From: DASPRG01 sp963796125
GTDB taxonomy: Bacteria > Nitrospirota > Thermodesulfovibrionia > Thermodesulfovibrionales > SM23-35
Direction: 5' to 3'
NCBI GenBank assembly: GCA_963796125.1
Contig: CAWCKM010000047.1
Span: 62,001-126,000 of the forward strand
DNA length: 64,000 nt
The first letter of the stretch is position 1. Each line of letters starts with the position of its first letter. The notes below the pieces were generated by a model. The model was not told where the DNA came from. It ran no database searches and saw nothing but the letters and a program-made list of their open reading frames with translations. The position numbers were made by a program, and so were the translations under genes. Shown in pieces: positions 53,759 to 63,214 of this stretch.

Positions 53759-54820
53759 TTATATTTCTTTCAGCTTCTCTGCCTGGTAGTGGGTAGTCAG
53801 ACTATCTATGATCTCGTCAAGATTGCCTTCGAGAACTTGTTCGAGCTTGTGGAGTGAAAGGCCGATCCTATGGTCAGTGATACGGTTCTGGGGAAAGTTA
53901 TATGTCCTAATTCTCTCACTTCTGTCTCCGGTACCTACCTGTGATTTCCTCTCAAGGGCCCTCTCTTTTTCTTTCCTTTCCATTTCAGCCTCATAAAGCC
54001 TTGCGCGGAGAACCTTCATAGCCTTCTCTCTGTTTTTAATCTGTGAGCGTTCATCCTGGCACTGAACAATAAGACCTGTTGGAATATGGACTATCCTTAC
54101 TGCAGAATAGGTTGTATTAACTCCCTGACCCCCAGGCCCTGAGGAGCAAAAGGTATCTACCCTGAGGTCTTTTTCTTGAACCGTGATATCAACCTCCTCT
54201 GCCTCGGGAAGGACGGCTACTGTTGCAGCAGAGGTATGGATTCTTCCGGAGGCTTCTGTAACAGGAACCCGCTGAACCCTGTGTGCCCCGCTTTCATACT
54301 TCAATCTGCTGTATGCACCTTTCCCCTGAATTGAAGCGATCACTTCTTTTATTCCTCCGAGGCCGGTAGAGTTCATGTCTATCATTTCAACTTTCCATCT
54401 TTTCTGCTCGGCATATTTTAGATACATTTTTAGGAGATTAGCGGCGAACAAAGCGGCTTCTTCGCCTCCCGTTCCTGCCCTGATCTCGATGATTACATTC
54501 TTCTCGTCACGTGGATCTTTCGGAAGGAGCATCATTTTAAGTTCTTCTTCTATCTCCGGTTTTTTCCCTTTGAGCTCTTCGAGTTCTTCCTGGGCAAGCT
54601 TGCGAAGGTCGCCATCACCCCCTTTTAGCAGCTCTTCTGCCCCTTCTATATCGGAGAGGAGTTTTCTGTATTCCCTGATTTTTTCAACAAGCGGTTGGAG
54701 TTCAGCCCGTTCCTTTGAGTATTTATGAAGCTCTGACGGTTTCGATAAAACAGACTGGTCCATAAGAAGCTCTGTAAGTTCTTCGTATTTATCTTCTATT
54801 GTTTTAAGTTTTTCGAGCAT
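53759..54820 (-). CDS. prfA: peptide chain release factor 1
   Basis: Reads UAA and UAG stop codons. The 353-residue protein has the coiled-coil N-terminus, the codon-recognition PxT region VQRVPVTEASGRIHTSAATVAVLPE, the catalytic GGQ in SSGPGGQGVNTTYSAVRIVHIPTG, and ERSQIKNREKAMKVLRARL and RTYNFPQNRITDHR. No in-frame stop or programmed frameshift is present, consistent with RF1 rather than RF2. It overlaps the DUF1385 gene by 17 bases. Confidence 0.96.
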   Translation of the reverse strand: MLEKLKTIEDKYEELTELLMDQSVLSKPSELHKYSKERAELQPLVEKIREYRKLLSDIEGAEELLKGGDGDLRKLAQEELEELKGKKPEIEEELKMMLLPKDPRDEKNVIIEIRAGTGGEEAALFAANLLKMYLKYAEQKRWKVEMIDMNSTGLGGIKEVIASIQGKGAYSRLKYESGAHRVQRVPVTEASGRIHTSAATVAVLPEAEEVDITVQEKDLRVDTFCSSGPGGQGVNTTYSAVRIVHIPTGLIVQCQDERSQIKNREKAMKVLRARLYEAEMERKEKERALERKSQVGTGDRSERIRTYNFPQNRITDHRIGLSLHKLEQVLEGNLDEIIDSLTTHYQAEKLKEI

Positions 54821-55691
54821 CTGCTTCCTCTATTTTCAATACCTCTTCGAGTGCCCTGACAGCTACCTCAATCTGGTTATCATCAGGCTCTCTTGTCGTG
54901 AGGTTCTGAAGTAAAAGACCTGGCTGTATGAGTACGTTAATAAAAGGATTGGTTCTCATCCTCGATGATAATTTCAGAAGTTCAAAAGAAAGCCCTGCTA
55001 TTACAGGAATAAGAACAAGTCTCGAAAGGAATTTGTTCAAAAAAGACCATGTTTGAGGAATGAGGGAAAAGGTGAGAATGCTTACGACCATGACTATGAG
55101 CAAGAAACTTGTGCCACAGCGCGGATGATGGGGACTGTAATCTTTTATCTCTTGCAGTGTAAGCTCCTTTTTATTCTCATAGGCATGGATCACTTTGTGC
55201 TCCGCACCATGGTATTCGAATACCCTTCTCATCTCTTTCCAGGTGCCTACAGCAGCAAGGTATGCGAGAAAAAGAATAATCCTGATGATACCGTCAACCA
55301 GATTAAAGAGGAGTGAACTCTTTGAGACGGAGGGCAGGATGACACCCAATAATTTTGTCGCATAGAGTGGAAGCACTATGAAAAAAGCTATTCCAAGTAT
55401 TATGGCAGCTACGATGGTGAGGCCCATGATAAGAGGGTTTGACGGATTTTTATCTTCCTCTTCGTAGGCCTTTCGCGCAGAGAACTCAATGGCCCTTATA
55501 CCGATAGAAAGGGCCTGATAGAGTGCCACAGCGCCTCTCAAAACAGGGAGTTTAAAGATTCCGGGAATGTTTTTCAGTGCCTCCCTTTTTACATGAATAT
55601 CCCCCTTTGGTCCTCTGACTGCTACTGTCCAGCCTTTCCGGGACTTCATCATGACACCTTCTATAACTGCCTGACCGCCAATGTTTTCCAT
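54804..55691 (-). CDS. DUF1385 family membrane protein (YqhQ-like)
   Basis: A 295-residue integral membrane protein beginning with GGQAVIEGVMMKSRKGWTVAVR, with FKLPVLRGAVALYQALSIGIRAIEFSA, three or four membrane helices, and the conserved FEYHGAEHKVIHAYEN and HPRCGTSFLLIVMVVSI blocks. These define DUF1385/YqhQ, of unknown function, which is commonly found between rpmE and prfA, as here. An intrinsic terminator lies between rpmE and this gene. Confidence 0.93.
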   Translation of the reverse strand: MENIGGQAVIEGVMMKSRKGWTVAVRGPKGDIHVKREALKNIPGIFKLPVLRGAVALYQALSIGIRAIEFSARKAYEEEDKNPSNPLIMGLTIVAAIILGIAFFIVLPLYATKLLGVILPSVSKSSLLFNLVDGIIRIILFLAYLAAVGTWKEMRRVFEYHGAEHKVIHAYENKKELTLQEIKDYSPHHPRCGTSFLLIVMVVSILTFSLIPQTWSFLNKFLSRLVLIPVIAGLSFELLKLSSRMRTNPFINVLIQPGLLLQNLTTREPDDNQIEVAVRALEEVLKIEEADARKT

Positions 55692-55699
55692 GGGATTAC

Positions 55700-55738
55700 A
55701 AAAAAAATCGTTAGTCCTGTAAAAAAGACTAACGATTG
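55700..55738 (-). terminator. intrinsic terminator downstream of rpmE
   Basis: Minus strand: AATCGTTAGTC pairs with GACTAACGATT around a 10-base loop, followed by TTTTTTT. It would reduce read-through from rpmE into the DUF1385-prfA pair. Confidence 0.9.
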
Positions 55739-55752
55739 TGAAGTTCTTGTAT

Positions 55753-55974
55753 CTACTTCTCGGTAGCTATTGCCTGTTTCTTGGTGTATTTTTTCCTGAA
55801 CTTCTCAACCCTTCCTTCAGCATCAACAATCTTCTGTTTTCCTGTAAAGAAAGGGTGACACTTGGAGCATATATCGACACGGATAGTGTTTTTTGTCGAT
55901 TTTGTCATAAAAGTCTCACCACAGGCACAGACAGCTTTCACTTCTTTATATTGAGGATGAATTTTTTCCTTCAA
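55753..55974 (-). CDS. rpmE: 50S ribosomal protein L31
   Basis: A 73-residue zinc-containing L31: MKEKIHPQYKEVKAVCACGETF, STKNTIRVDICSKCHPFFTGKQK, VEKFRKKY. The four cysteines of the C+ form are present, so it is the zinc-binding version. It lies ahead of a strong terminator, then the DUF1385 gene and prfA. Confidence 0.97.
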   Translation of the reverse strand: MKEKIHPQYKEVKAVCACGETFMTKSTKNTIRVDICSKCHPFFTGKQKIVDAEGRVEKFRKKYTKKQAIATEK

Positions 55975-56059
55975 TCTCTTCCTCCTGTATTTATTTTGGC
56001 TTAAAAATTTGTTTTTTAATAGGTAAGTGTAATTGTAATAAATTTCTTATGCTTTTGGC

Positions 56060-56106
56060 AACCTCCCCTTAATCCCCTCCTTGGTGAGGAGGGGAATGAG
56101 GAGGTA
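56060..56106. repeat. family C palindrome upstream of nadB
   Basis: CAACCTCCCCTTAATCCCCTCC with the right half GAGGAGGGGAATGAGGAGG. Confidence 0.7.
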
Positions 56107-56155
56107 TCAATGGCTTTCTCTTGATTTCCCCTCATCTATCCGTTATCCTTCCTGT

Positions 56156-57756
56156 ATGAAAAATGAGATAGTTGATTTTCTCATCATAGGCAGTGGTGTT
56201 GCAGGGCTCAGGGCCGCCATAGAGCTTGCACCCTACGGGAGTATCCTTATCGCGACAAAGGACAGACCAAGGGAGAGCAGCACCGAGTATGCCCAGGGGG
56301 GTATCGCTGTTGCACTGAGTGATGAGGATGAAATAGGTATCCACTATGAAGATACCCTCAGAGCCGGAGATGGTCTCTGCAGGGAAGAAGCCGTGAAAAT
56401 ACTCGTTGAGGAAGGCCCTGAAAGGATTATGGAGCTTATATCATGGGGTGCAGAGTTCGACAAAGAGGGAACAAAGCTTGACTTCACGATTGAGGCTGCC
56501 CATTCAAGAAGGAGAATACTGCATGCCCATGGTGATGCAACGGGAAGGGAACTCGAGAGAGTTCTTCTCGGAAAGGTAAATTTTTTTACATCTATTATCA
56601 CCTATCCCTTTTCCTTTACTATTGATCTGATTGTTCGAGATGAGGAATGTCATGGTGCTTACATTTTAAAGGGGAGAGAAATCATCGCTGTGTCCGCCGG
56701 AGCAACAATTTTGGCTACAGGCGGAGGATGCCAGGTTTTTTCGAGGACAACAAACCCGCCTGTTTCAACAGGAGATGGTATGGCAATAGCCTTCAGGGCA
56801 GGAGCAATGCTGGAGGACATGGAACTCATACAGTTTCATCCAACAAGTCTCTATTCTCCTCTTGCTCCCCAGTTTCTCCTCAGTGAGGCGATGAGGGGGG
56901 AAGGGGCGATACTCAGGAATATAAGGAAAGAAAGATTTATGGAGGATTACCATCCAATGGCAGAACTTGCTCCAAGGGATGTCGTATCACGTGCAATTAT
57001 ATCAGAGATGGTTGCAACACGAAGTGACTATGTGTATCTTGACCTTACACATCTCGGGAAGGAATTTCTCAAGAAAAGGTTTCCACGGATTTATTCAACC
57101 TGTCTCCAGTATAACATTGACATTGCCAGAGAGCTTGTTCCTGTTTCTCCGGCAGCCCATTATATGATGGGTGGTGTCAAGACTGACACCGGAGGTAGCA
57201 CAAACATAAGAGGACTCTATGCAGCCGGAGAAGTTGCCTGTACGGGTGTGCACGGCGCGAACAGACTTGCGTCGAATAGCCTGCTCGAGGGTCTGGTCTA
57301 TGGTGCGAGAACAGGGAAGACAGCGTTAGATTCTCCTGTTTCCAAAAGGACAGTTAGCATTAAGAGGTGATGAAATAACCGCATTACATGCCACTCGTCA
57401 CTCGTTACTCATCTATTCCTGACCATGAAGAAACAAGACATGAACTGAGGAAGCTTATGTGGGAAAGGGTTGGCATTATCCGATGTGGGGAATCTCTCGG
57501 TTATGCAAAGGATAGACTTGCAGAATGGTCTTTCATGCAGGAAATAACTCCTCTTACGAGAAGGGAACTTGAACTGAAAAACATGCAGGTTGTGGCTTAC
57601 CTCATAACAGAGGCTTCTCTTCAGAGAAAGGGGAGTGCAGGCGCCCATTACAGATCTGATTATCCTGAAAAAGGAGAGGGATGGCAGAAGCATACTGTAT
57701 GGAGAATGAAAGATGGAGGAGTTGTTGATACCCGAAGCGTCCGCGAAACAGCATAA
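56156..57756 (+). CDS. nadB: L-aspartate oxidase, two apparent frameshifts
   Basis: FAD enzyme that oxidises aspartate to iminoaspartate for NAD synthesis. It has FLIIGSGVAGLRAAIELAP, STEYAQGGIAVALS, AAHSRRRILHAHGDATGRELERVL, ILATGGGCQVFSRTTNP, LIQFHPTSLY, HYMMGGVKTDTGGSTNIRGLYAAGEVACTGVHGANRLASNSLLEGLVYG. The first frame ends at 57370. The C-terminal helical domain (ETRHELRKLMWERVGIIRCGESL) follows in another frame to 57756. Extra bases at about 57368 and 57420, around a short period-7 array (CACTCGT), restore one 533-residue protein. The start at ATG 56156 fits the Rossmann motif. Confidence 0.93.
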
Positions 57757-59147
57757 TGATTGATCCGTGAGATTTGGTCAGCCTGAATGACAAACCAAGA
57801 GCCTATGATCTCTTTTATATTGTAAGCCTTGATCTTTTTGTGCAGGTTACTTCTTTCCATCTGCAGGATTTCTGCTGTCTTTGATATGTTCCAGTTGTTT
57901 TCTTCAAGCCTCTTTGTAATAAAGTCTTTCTCAAAAGCGTCTCTTGCCTCCTTCATGGTCTTGTAGGAAAGATAGTCTTGACTGGATTGTTCGACTATAA
58001 GAAGATTTTTTGCCGTTATCGTGTCTGAAGGTGTCATGATCACAAGTCTTTCTATCACATTTCTCAGTTCCCTTATATTTCCAGGCCAGTCATAGGCCTC
58101 AATCATCTTTAGTGCTTCAGGGCTTATTTTCTTGGATTTCTTCCCGTATTCACCAGCAAAGGAATCGAGGAAATAATCAACGAGTAAAGGAATATCTTCT
58201 TTTCTTTCTCTCAGGGGAGGAACTAAGATGGGAATGACATTCAATCTGTAAAGCAGGTCTTCTCTGAAGTTGCCCTTTTTTACCTCCTCCTTTAAATCCT
58301 TATTCGTAGCTGAAATAATTCTCACATCTACTTTTATATTCTTGCTGCCCCCAACTCTCTGAAACTCCTGGGTCTCGATAACGCGAAGCACTTTCGCCTG
58401 GGCAGAGAGAGACATATCACCCACCTCATCAAGAAAGAGAGTGCCTTCATCGGCAAGTTCAAATTTACCCTTCTTACTTTCAAATGCTCCGGTAAAAGAA
58501 CCCTTTTCATGACCGAAGAGTTCACTTTCTATGAGTTCCTGTGGTATTGCAGCACAGTTCACCTCAATAAAGAGGTTTCCGGCACTTTTGCTGTTTTCAT
58601 GGAGAAGGCGCGCAACAAGCTCTTTCCCTGATCCACTCTCACCCATGATCAATACCCTGCTATTGCTCTGTGCTGCCATTTTGATCTGTTCCCTCAAAAG
58701 TTCCATTTTTGGTGAGTTGCCGAGGAGCCTATATTTTTTTGTCAGGTCCTTCCGGAGTGCCTTATTCTCTATTTCAAGGGTTCGTCTTTCGAGAGCCCTT
58801 TTTGAAACCAGTAAAACTCTCTCGAGAGAAAGGGGTTTTTCGAGGAAATCATATGCCCCTAACCTTGTTGCTTTCACGGCAAGTTCTATATTGCCGTGGC
58901 CTGAGATCATGATTACCGGGAGATCCGGCCTGAGAGCCTTGATCTCTTCGAGGGTTTGAATGCCGTCAATGCCAGGGAGCCATATGTCGAGGAGTATAAG
59001 ATCAGGGTTTTGTTCTTTGAGGAGGTCGAGTGCCTCTTCACCTGAATTTGCAGTAACGATAGAACATCCCTCATCCTCGAAAATACCTGAGAGAGTCTCC
59101 CTTATACCTTCCTCATCATCTACTACAAGAACAACAGGTTCTGCCAT
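57660..59147 (-). CDS. ntrX: NtrX-type sigma-54-dependent response regulator
   Basis: Receiver domain (VLVVDDEEGIRETLSGIFEDEGC, phosphoacceptor in LILLDIWLPGIDG), AAA+ domain with Walker A GESGSGKELVARLLH, the sigma-54-contact loop GSFTGAFESKKGKFELADEGTLFLDEVGDM and a Fis-type HTH (WNISKTAEILQMERSNLHKKIKAY). It activates sigma-54 promoters in response to NtrY. The reading frame runs about 40 residues beyond the normal end and overlaps the convergent nadB by 97 bases, so the tail may be artefactual. It lies 18 bases after ntrY. Confidence 0.93.
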   Translation of the reverse strand: MAEPVVLVVDDEEGIRETLSGIFEDEGCSIVTANSGEEALDLLKEQNPDLILLDIWLPGIDGIQTLEEIKALRPDLPVIMISGHGNIELAVKATRLGAYDFLEKPLSLERVLLVSKRALERRTLEIENKALRKDLTKKYRLLGNSPKMELLREQIKMAAQSNSRVLIMGESGSGKELVARLLHENSKSAGNLFIEVNCAAIPQELIESELFGHEKGSFTGAFESKKGKFELADEGTLFLDEVGDMSLSAQAKVLRVIETQEFQRVGGSKNIKVDVRIISATNKDLKEEVKKGNFREDLLYRLNVIPILVPPLRERKEDIPLLVDYFLDSFAGEYGKKSKKISPEALKMIEAYDWPGNIRELRNVIERLVIMTPSDTITAKNLLIVEQSSQDYLSYKTMKEARDAFEKDFITKRLEENNWNISKTAEILQMERSNLHKKIKAYNIKEIIGSWFVIQADQISRINHYAVSRTLRVSTTPPSFILHTVCFCHPSPFSG

Positions 59148-59165
59148 GTAATCCCTCCGTTAAGG

Positions 59166-61197
59166 TTACCTTATGGGAATCTCCATTGTGAAGATAGTCC
59201 CTTTAGGTTCATTATCCCTTACCCGTATATATCCTCTATGCTCTGCAATAATTCTGTTTGCTATTGCAAGACCGAGGCCGGTGCCTTCTTTCTTCGTAGA
59301 AAAATAGGGGAGGAACAATCTTTCCTTGTCCTCATCCCTTATGCCCGGACCATTGTCTGCAATGTCAATGAATGCCATGTTGGAGGCAAGATCGAAACGG
59401 AGTTTCACGTCAATCTTCCCTTTATTAGAGATGGCATGGACAGCATTATCAAAGATATTTATCATAACCCTTTTGAACTGTTCTTCATCCAATTCGATCA
59501 AGGGACATTCCTCCGGCAACAATACGTTTACTTCAATACCCTTATAGCCCTTATAAAGGTTGACCACTTCATCTATTATTGTGGGCAGATGGGACGGCAT
59601 TTTTTTTATCTCCGGCATTTTGCTGAACCTTGAAAATTCATCGACCAGCCTTTTTAATCCTTCAACCTCCTTGATAATGGTTTTTGTTGAACGCTCAAAA
59701 ACCTGATCAAAATCACGCTCCTTCGTCTCCCATTTTTTGACCATCCGTTCGGTTGAGAGTTTAATCGGCGTCAGGGGGTTTTTTATTTCGTGAGCGATCC
59801 TTCTGGCAACCTCCTGCCAAGCGACCGCTTTCTGAGCCTTGATGATATTCGTGAGATCATCAAAAACAACGAGGAGCCCGATGTATTTCTGGGGATCTTT
59901 CAGACCCTTGATAAAGACCCTGAGGATGGCCTGCCTGTTACCGATAGCCACCTTTACTTCCTTGTCGATCCACCTGAATTCCCTGCCCTCTATTCCTTTG
60001 ACAAGATTCTACAAGTTCCTCTGATATTATCAAGGACATGAGATCCCTGTAACTTTTATATGTGACTGCCTCTGGTTCTATATTAAGTATTGAACAGGCA
60101 GCACCATTTATCATCAGTATCTTTCCATCAATATCCAGCATGATAACCCCTGAATTTATATTATCGAGGATATTCTTCATAAAAAGTCTTTGTCTGTCAG
60201 ATTCAATATATGCGGACTGGAGAGATTCCTTGCCTTCTTTCAATTCCTTCACCATGTGGTTAAAGGAATTCACAAGGAGTCCTATTTCATCGCTCCGGTG
60301 CAAATCAACCGCTACGTCCAGATTGCCGGCAGCTACCTGTTCAGTAGCCTGTGCAAGATTCTGAATAGGGTCTGTTATTCCCTTCGAAATCCTGAGGGCA
60401 ATCCACAGGGCCAAGAAGATGACAATGAGTGTGAGGAAACCGAGAATCAGGAGATAGTTGATCTTTATAGGGACTCTCCAGGATTCAAGGGTTAGGTACT
60501 GTTCATAAGCGGTTTTTATATTTTCTACATTTTCAGTAATCTTTTTTGGTATAACCGACTCAACGACAACCACCCCTGTTTGCCTGCCACTCCGGTATTC
60601 GGGCACTACGGCTCTCACTCTGTCCCCATTCTCTTCAGATATGACTTCAACGCCTTCTTTGCCCTCAAAGGCTGATCTTACTGTTTCCGTAGCGTTTTTT
60701 GGTATTCCGGTAAGGTGCATGACAGAATAAGTGCCTGCAGGTGTTTCATCTGCCGGGAGTCTCTTTGCGAGATCGAGGGCTCTCTGTTTTTCTAACTCAT
60801 AAAAGGCCTTGGCTATTTCAACAGAGCTGTCAAGAGGCCGTCTAAGGTAAGGAGCAAACCAGCGGTCGATATAATTCGTGAGAAGCCCGCTTGCAACAAT
60901 GAATAGAATAGTAGCGGGTATTAAGGTCAGGACAACAAGGATAACGACGAGTTTTGTTTTAAACCTGTATCCAAGGATTCTGCTTCTTCTTTCGAGATAC
61001 AGCCTCACAAGGCTTTTGGCAACAAAGAACATGAGGGTAAGAAGGGCAATGATCGTGAGGTTCAACAGAATGAGGACGGTTAACTTTGTCAGGAAGGATG
61101 CACTCTCAAGCTTTATGTAGTAGAGTTCAACCCAGAAGGCACTGATGATGATTAACAATAAAAGGGCTATGATAGCGTGAAAACGGAGATTTTTCAC
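59166..61197 (-). CDS. ntrY: NtrY-type sensor histidine kinase, frameshifted
   Basis: Membrane kinase partner of NtrX. The N-terminal half (61197-59938 frame) has several membrane helices, an extracellular segment, HAMP (RISKGITDPIQNLAQATEQVAAGNLDVAVD) and a PAS start (FMKNILDNINSGVIMLDIDGKILMING). After an extra base near 60006 the frame moves to LVKGIEGREFRWIDKEVKVAIGN. The kinase core follows: the histidine in AWQEVARRIAHEIKNPLTPIKLS, NAVHAISNKG, DNGPGI and GTGLGLAIANRI. The joined protein is about 677 residues, as expected for NtrY. Confidence 0.92.
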
Positions 61198-61766
61198 GGA
61201 ACAGGCCTTAACCTGAAATGAGGAGACTCTTTGGAGATCTTGAATTCATTTTCAGACAAGAAAATTATGAAGGGACCTATCAATGGAGGGAGTTTTCTTA
61301 TCTTTGATGCTGCTGTTATTTTCACAAAATGTGTTCCTGGCTCAAGTTCCCTGATATTGGTCAGTTTAAGTTCCTCGATGCTCAGTGCCCACGCGGTCAA
61401 GGATTCTAAAGACTTGAAACGTTTCTCTATGATGGTGTTTCCATCGAAGGAAGTTGCAACAAACTCACTCTTTACAGGGTCACATCGGATAGTCCTTGTT
61501 ATTGATTTACCGAGGACGAATTCATCAGGCCACATATCCCAGACCCTGAAAAGGTCAATGTAGAATACCAGTTCCTTTTCCATTCCATCTCTGATCTCAT
61601 GTAAATATAGGTCATCGAGAGCAAGGGAGGTTGTGACGAACATTTCATTGTTTTTCAGTGTCACCTCAGGCCCTGTTAATTCTGCACCACCTGCCTGAGA
61701 AGAGAAAAATATCAGATATAAAGAAAGAAAAATTAGGTAGCGGACTATTTTCAAATTCCTTTTCAC
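61194..61766 (-). CDS. DUF4390 domain protein
   Basis: A 190-residue exported protein: signal peptide YLIFLSLYLIFFSSQAGGA, then EMFVTTSLALDDLYLHEIRDGMEKELVFYIDLFRVWDMWPDEFV, EKRFKSLESLTAW and HFVKITAASKIRKLPPLI, the DUF4390 pattern. Such proteins are usually encoded just before NtrY-type kinases, as here with a four-base overlap, which suggests a periplasmic accessory of the kinase. The function is not known. Confidence 0.88.
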   Translation of the reverse strand: MKRNLKIVRYLIFLSLYLIFFSSQAGGAELTGPEVTLKNNEMFVTTSLALDDLYLHEIRDGMEKELVFYIDLFRVWDMWPDEFVLGKSITRTIRCDPVKSEFVATSFDGNTIIEKRFKSLESLTAWALSIEELKLTNIRELEPGTHFVKITAASKIRKLPPLIGPFIIFLSENEFKISKESPHFRLRPVP

Positions 61767-61904
61767 ACCTCACCACTGCAAACTCATTCTGTGTATATTT
61801 TGTTTAGGCTTGACATCTTCCCGGAAATTTATTTTCATTATAGCATAGCAAAAAAGTGTGGAAGTCAGTAGGCGACAGTTAAAGATGTCATACTAAATCT
61901 GAGT

Positions 61905-61982
61905 AGTCATGCTGAATTTATTTCAGCATCTCATAAAAAGATAGGGACGAGACACTGAAATGAATTCAGTGTGACAAGAAAC
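61905..61982. repeat. palindromic REP-like pair
   Basis: GTCATGCTGAATTTATTTCAGCATCTC and GAGACACTGAAATGAATTCAGTGTGAC-type halves, each an inverted repeat (ATGCTGAA with TTCAGCAT, ACACTGAA with TTCAGTGT). Between the divergent DUF4390 and adenosine kinase genes. Confidence 0.7.
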
Positions 61983-62022
61983 TACTTTTGATAGGCTGTT
62001 AACTTTTAAAACGGAGGTAACC

Positions 62023-62505
62023 ATGGAGCTAAAGGTAATAAGGGTGGAAATCCCAGAAGGGGCTAACATAATCCTCGGTCAGACGCATTTTATAAAGACT
62101 GCGGAAGACCTCTATGAAATCATAGCGACGACTATCCCCCAGGCAAAATTCGGCATTGCCTTTACAGAGGCATCGGGGCCTTGCCTGATAAGAACCGAAG
62201 GTAACGACAGTGAACTTATAAGTCTCTGTACTAAAAACCTTCAAGAATTGGGAGCAGGTCATGTATTCTGTATCCTTCTTAGAAATGCCTTTCCTATTAA
62301 CGTGCTCAACCAGATAAAGAACTGCCCTGAGGTCTGCAGGATTTTCTGCGCAACAGCAAACCCTCTTGAAGTTGTTGTAGCAGAGACGTCTCAGGGTAAG
62401 GGTATTCTTGGAGTCATTGACGGGTTCCCGCCAAAAGGCGTCGAAGGTGCAGAAGATAAGACTCTCAGGAAGGAGTTTCTGAGGAAGATAGGATATAAGC
62501 TATGA
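62023..62505 (+). CDS. adenosine-specific kinase family protein
   Basis: A 160-residue protein of the COG1839/DUF355 type: IRVEIPEGANIILGQTHFIKTAEDLYEI, AKFGIAFTEASGPCLIRTEGND, IFCATANPLEVVVAETSQGKGILGVIDGFPPKGVE. The family was described as adenosine-specific kinase from an archaeal structure, but the role in bacteria is uncertain. A good GGAGG site precedes ATG 62023. Length is standard. Confidence 0.92.
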   Translation: MELKVIRVEIPEGANIILGQTHFIKTAEDLYEIIATTIPQAKFGIAFTEASGPCLIRTEGNDSELISLCTKNLQELGAGHVFCILLRNAFPINVLNQIKNCPEVCRIFCATANPLEVVVAETSQGKGILGVIDGFPPKGVEGAEDKTLRKEFLRKIGYKL

Positions 62506-62678
62506 ATAGGGTTCAAGGATAGGGTTCAAGGGTTCGATAGAGATCAGAGTGTCATAGTCTATGAATCTTTGAGAGGTTGACTCTTTGTCGCTTAGTATTA
62601 ATCCTGGCTCCCTTGATCCCTCTTTGCCATTGGTGATTTAATGTGAATAAAATTCGTCTGGTCTTTTAAGGAGGAATA

Positions 62679-63002
62679 ATGATACCTGAATTGAAATATG
62701 ATGAGAAAGGGCTCATACCTACCATAGTACAGGATGCGGTAAACAACGAAGTTCTGATGCTTGCCTACATGAACAAAACATCTCTGGAGATGACTGTCGA
62801 GACAGGGCTTACCCATTTTTGGTCCAGGTCAAGGCAAAAATATTGGAAGAAGGGCGAAACATCAGGCAATGTTCAGGAAGTCAAGGAAATCCTTTATGAC
62901 TGTGATGCTGATACTCTCCTGATAAAGGTGGTTCAGAGAGGTAAGGGTGCCTGTCATACAGGAGAAAGGACGTGTTTTTTCAGGAGCATTTTGAAAACCT
63001 AA
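62679..63002 (+). CDS. hisI: phosphoribosyl-AMP cyclohydrolase
   Basis: Third step of histidine synthesis. The 107-residue single-domain form has LIPTIVQDAVNNEVLMLAYMNKTSLEMTVETG, FWSRSRQKYWKKGETSGN, the metal site YDCDADTLLIKV and zinc cysteines in GACHTGERTCFF. The HisE domain is absent. A GGAGGAA site precedes ATG 62679. It stands apart from other his genes. Confidence 0.96.
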   Translation: MIPELKYDEKGLIPTIVQDAVNNEVLMLAYMNKTSLEMTVETGLTHFWSRSRQKYWKKGETSGNVQEVKEILYDCDADTLLIKVVQRGKGACHTGERTCFFRSILKT

Positions 63003-63049
63003 AGCCAGACAAAGGGGGAAACAATAGGCATTAGCTTTGATTATTTTAA

Positions 63050-63179
63050 AGAGGCGGGACATAGTATTTTCGCTCATTCTCGGTCGCAACGACCTCCGAG
63101 GCTTTTGCCTCATGATTTTTATTGATATTCTCTTTGAATATCGGCAAAAGAATCCGCTCAAATACCACGTCCCGCCTCT
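63050..63179. repeat. nested-hairpin element, family B copy 2
   Basis: Terminal arms GAGGCGGGAC (63051-63060) and GTCCCGCCTC (63169-63178) pair perfectly, and an A-T pair extends them. Inner stems CTCGGTCG with CGACC-t-CCGAG and TTTTGCC with GGCAAAA match the positions of those in copy 1 (5560-5691), while arm sequences differ. Confidence 0.85.
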
Positions 63180-63214
63180 ATGCCTGACTCCCGTAAGAAA
63201 GGAGATAAGAAAAA

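Noticed and set aside
53759..54820. prfA considered as prfB with programmed frameshift, given the +1 shifts nearby
   Set aside because: Frame is continuous and the PVT recognition region marks RF1.
5354..60010. Euplotes-like programmed +1 frameshifting at stop codons
   Set aside because: Only a few junctions (52913, 57368, 57420) have a stop as the next codon; the others continue open for many codons and share no slip motif.
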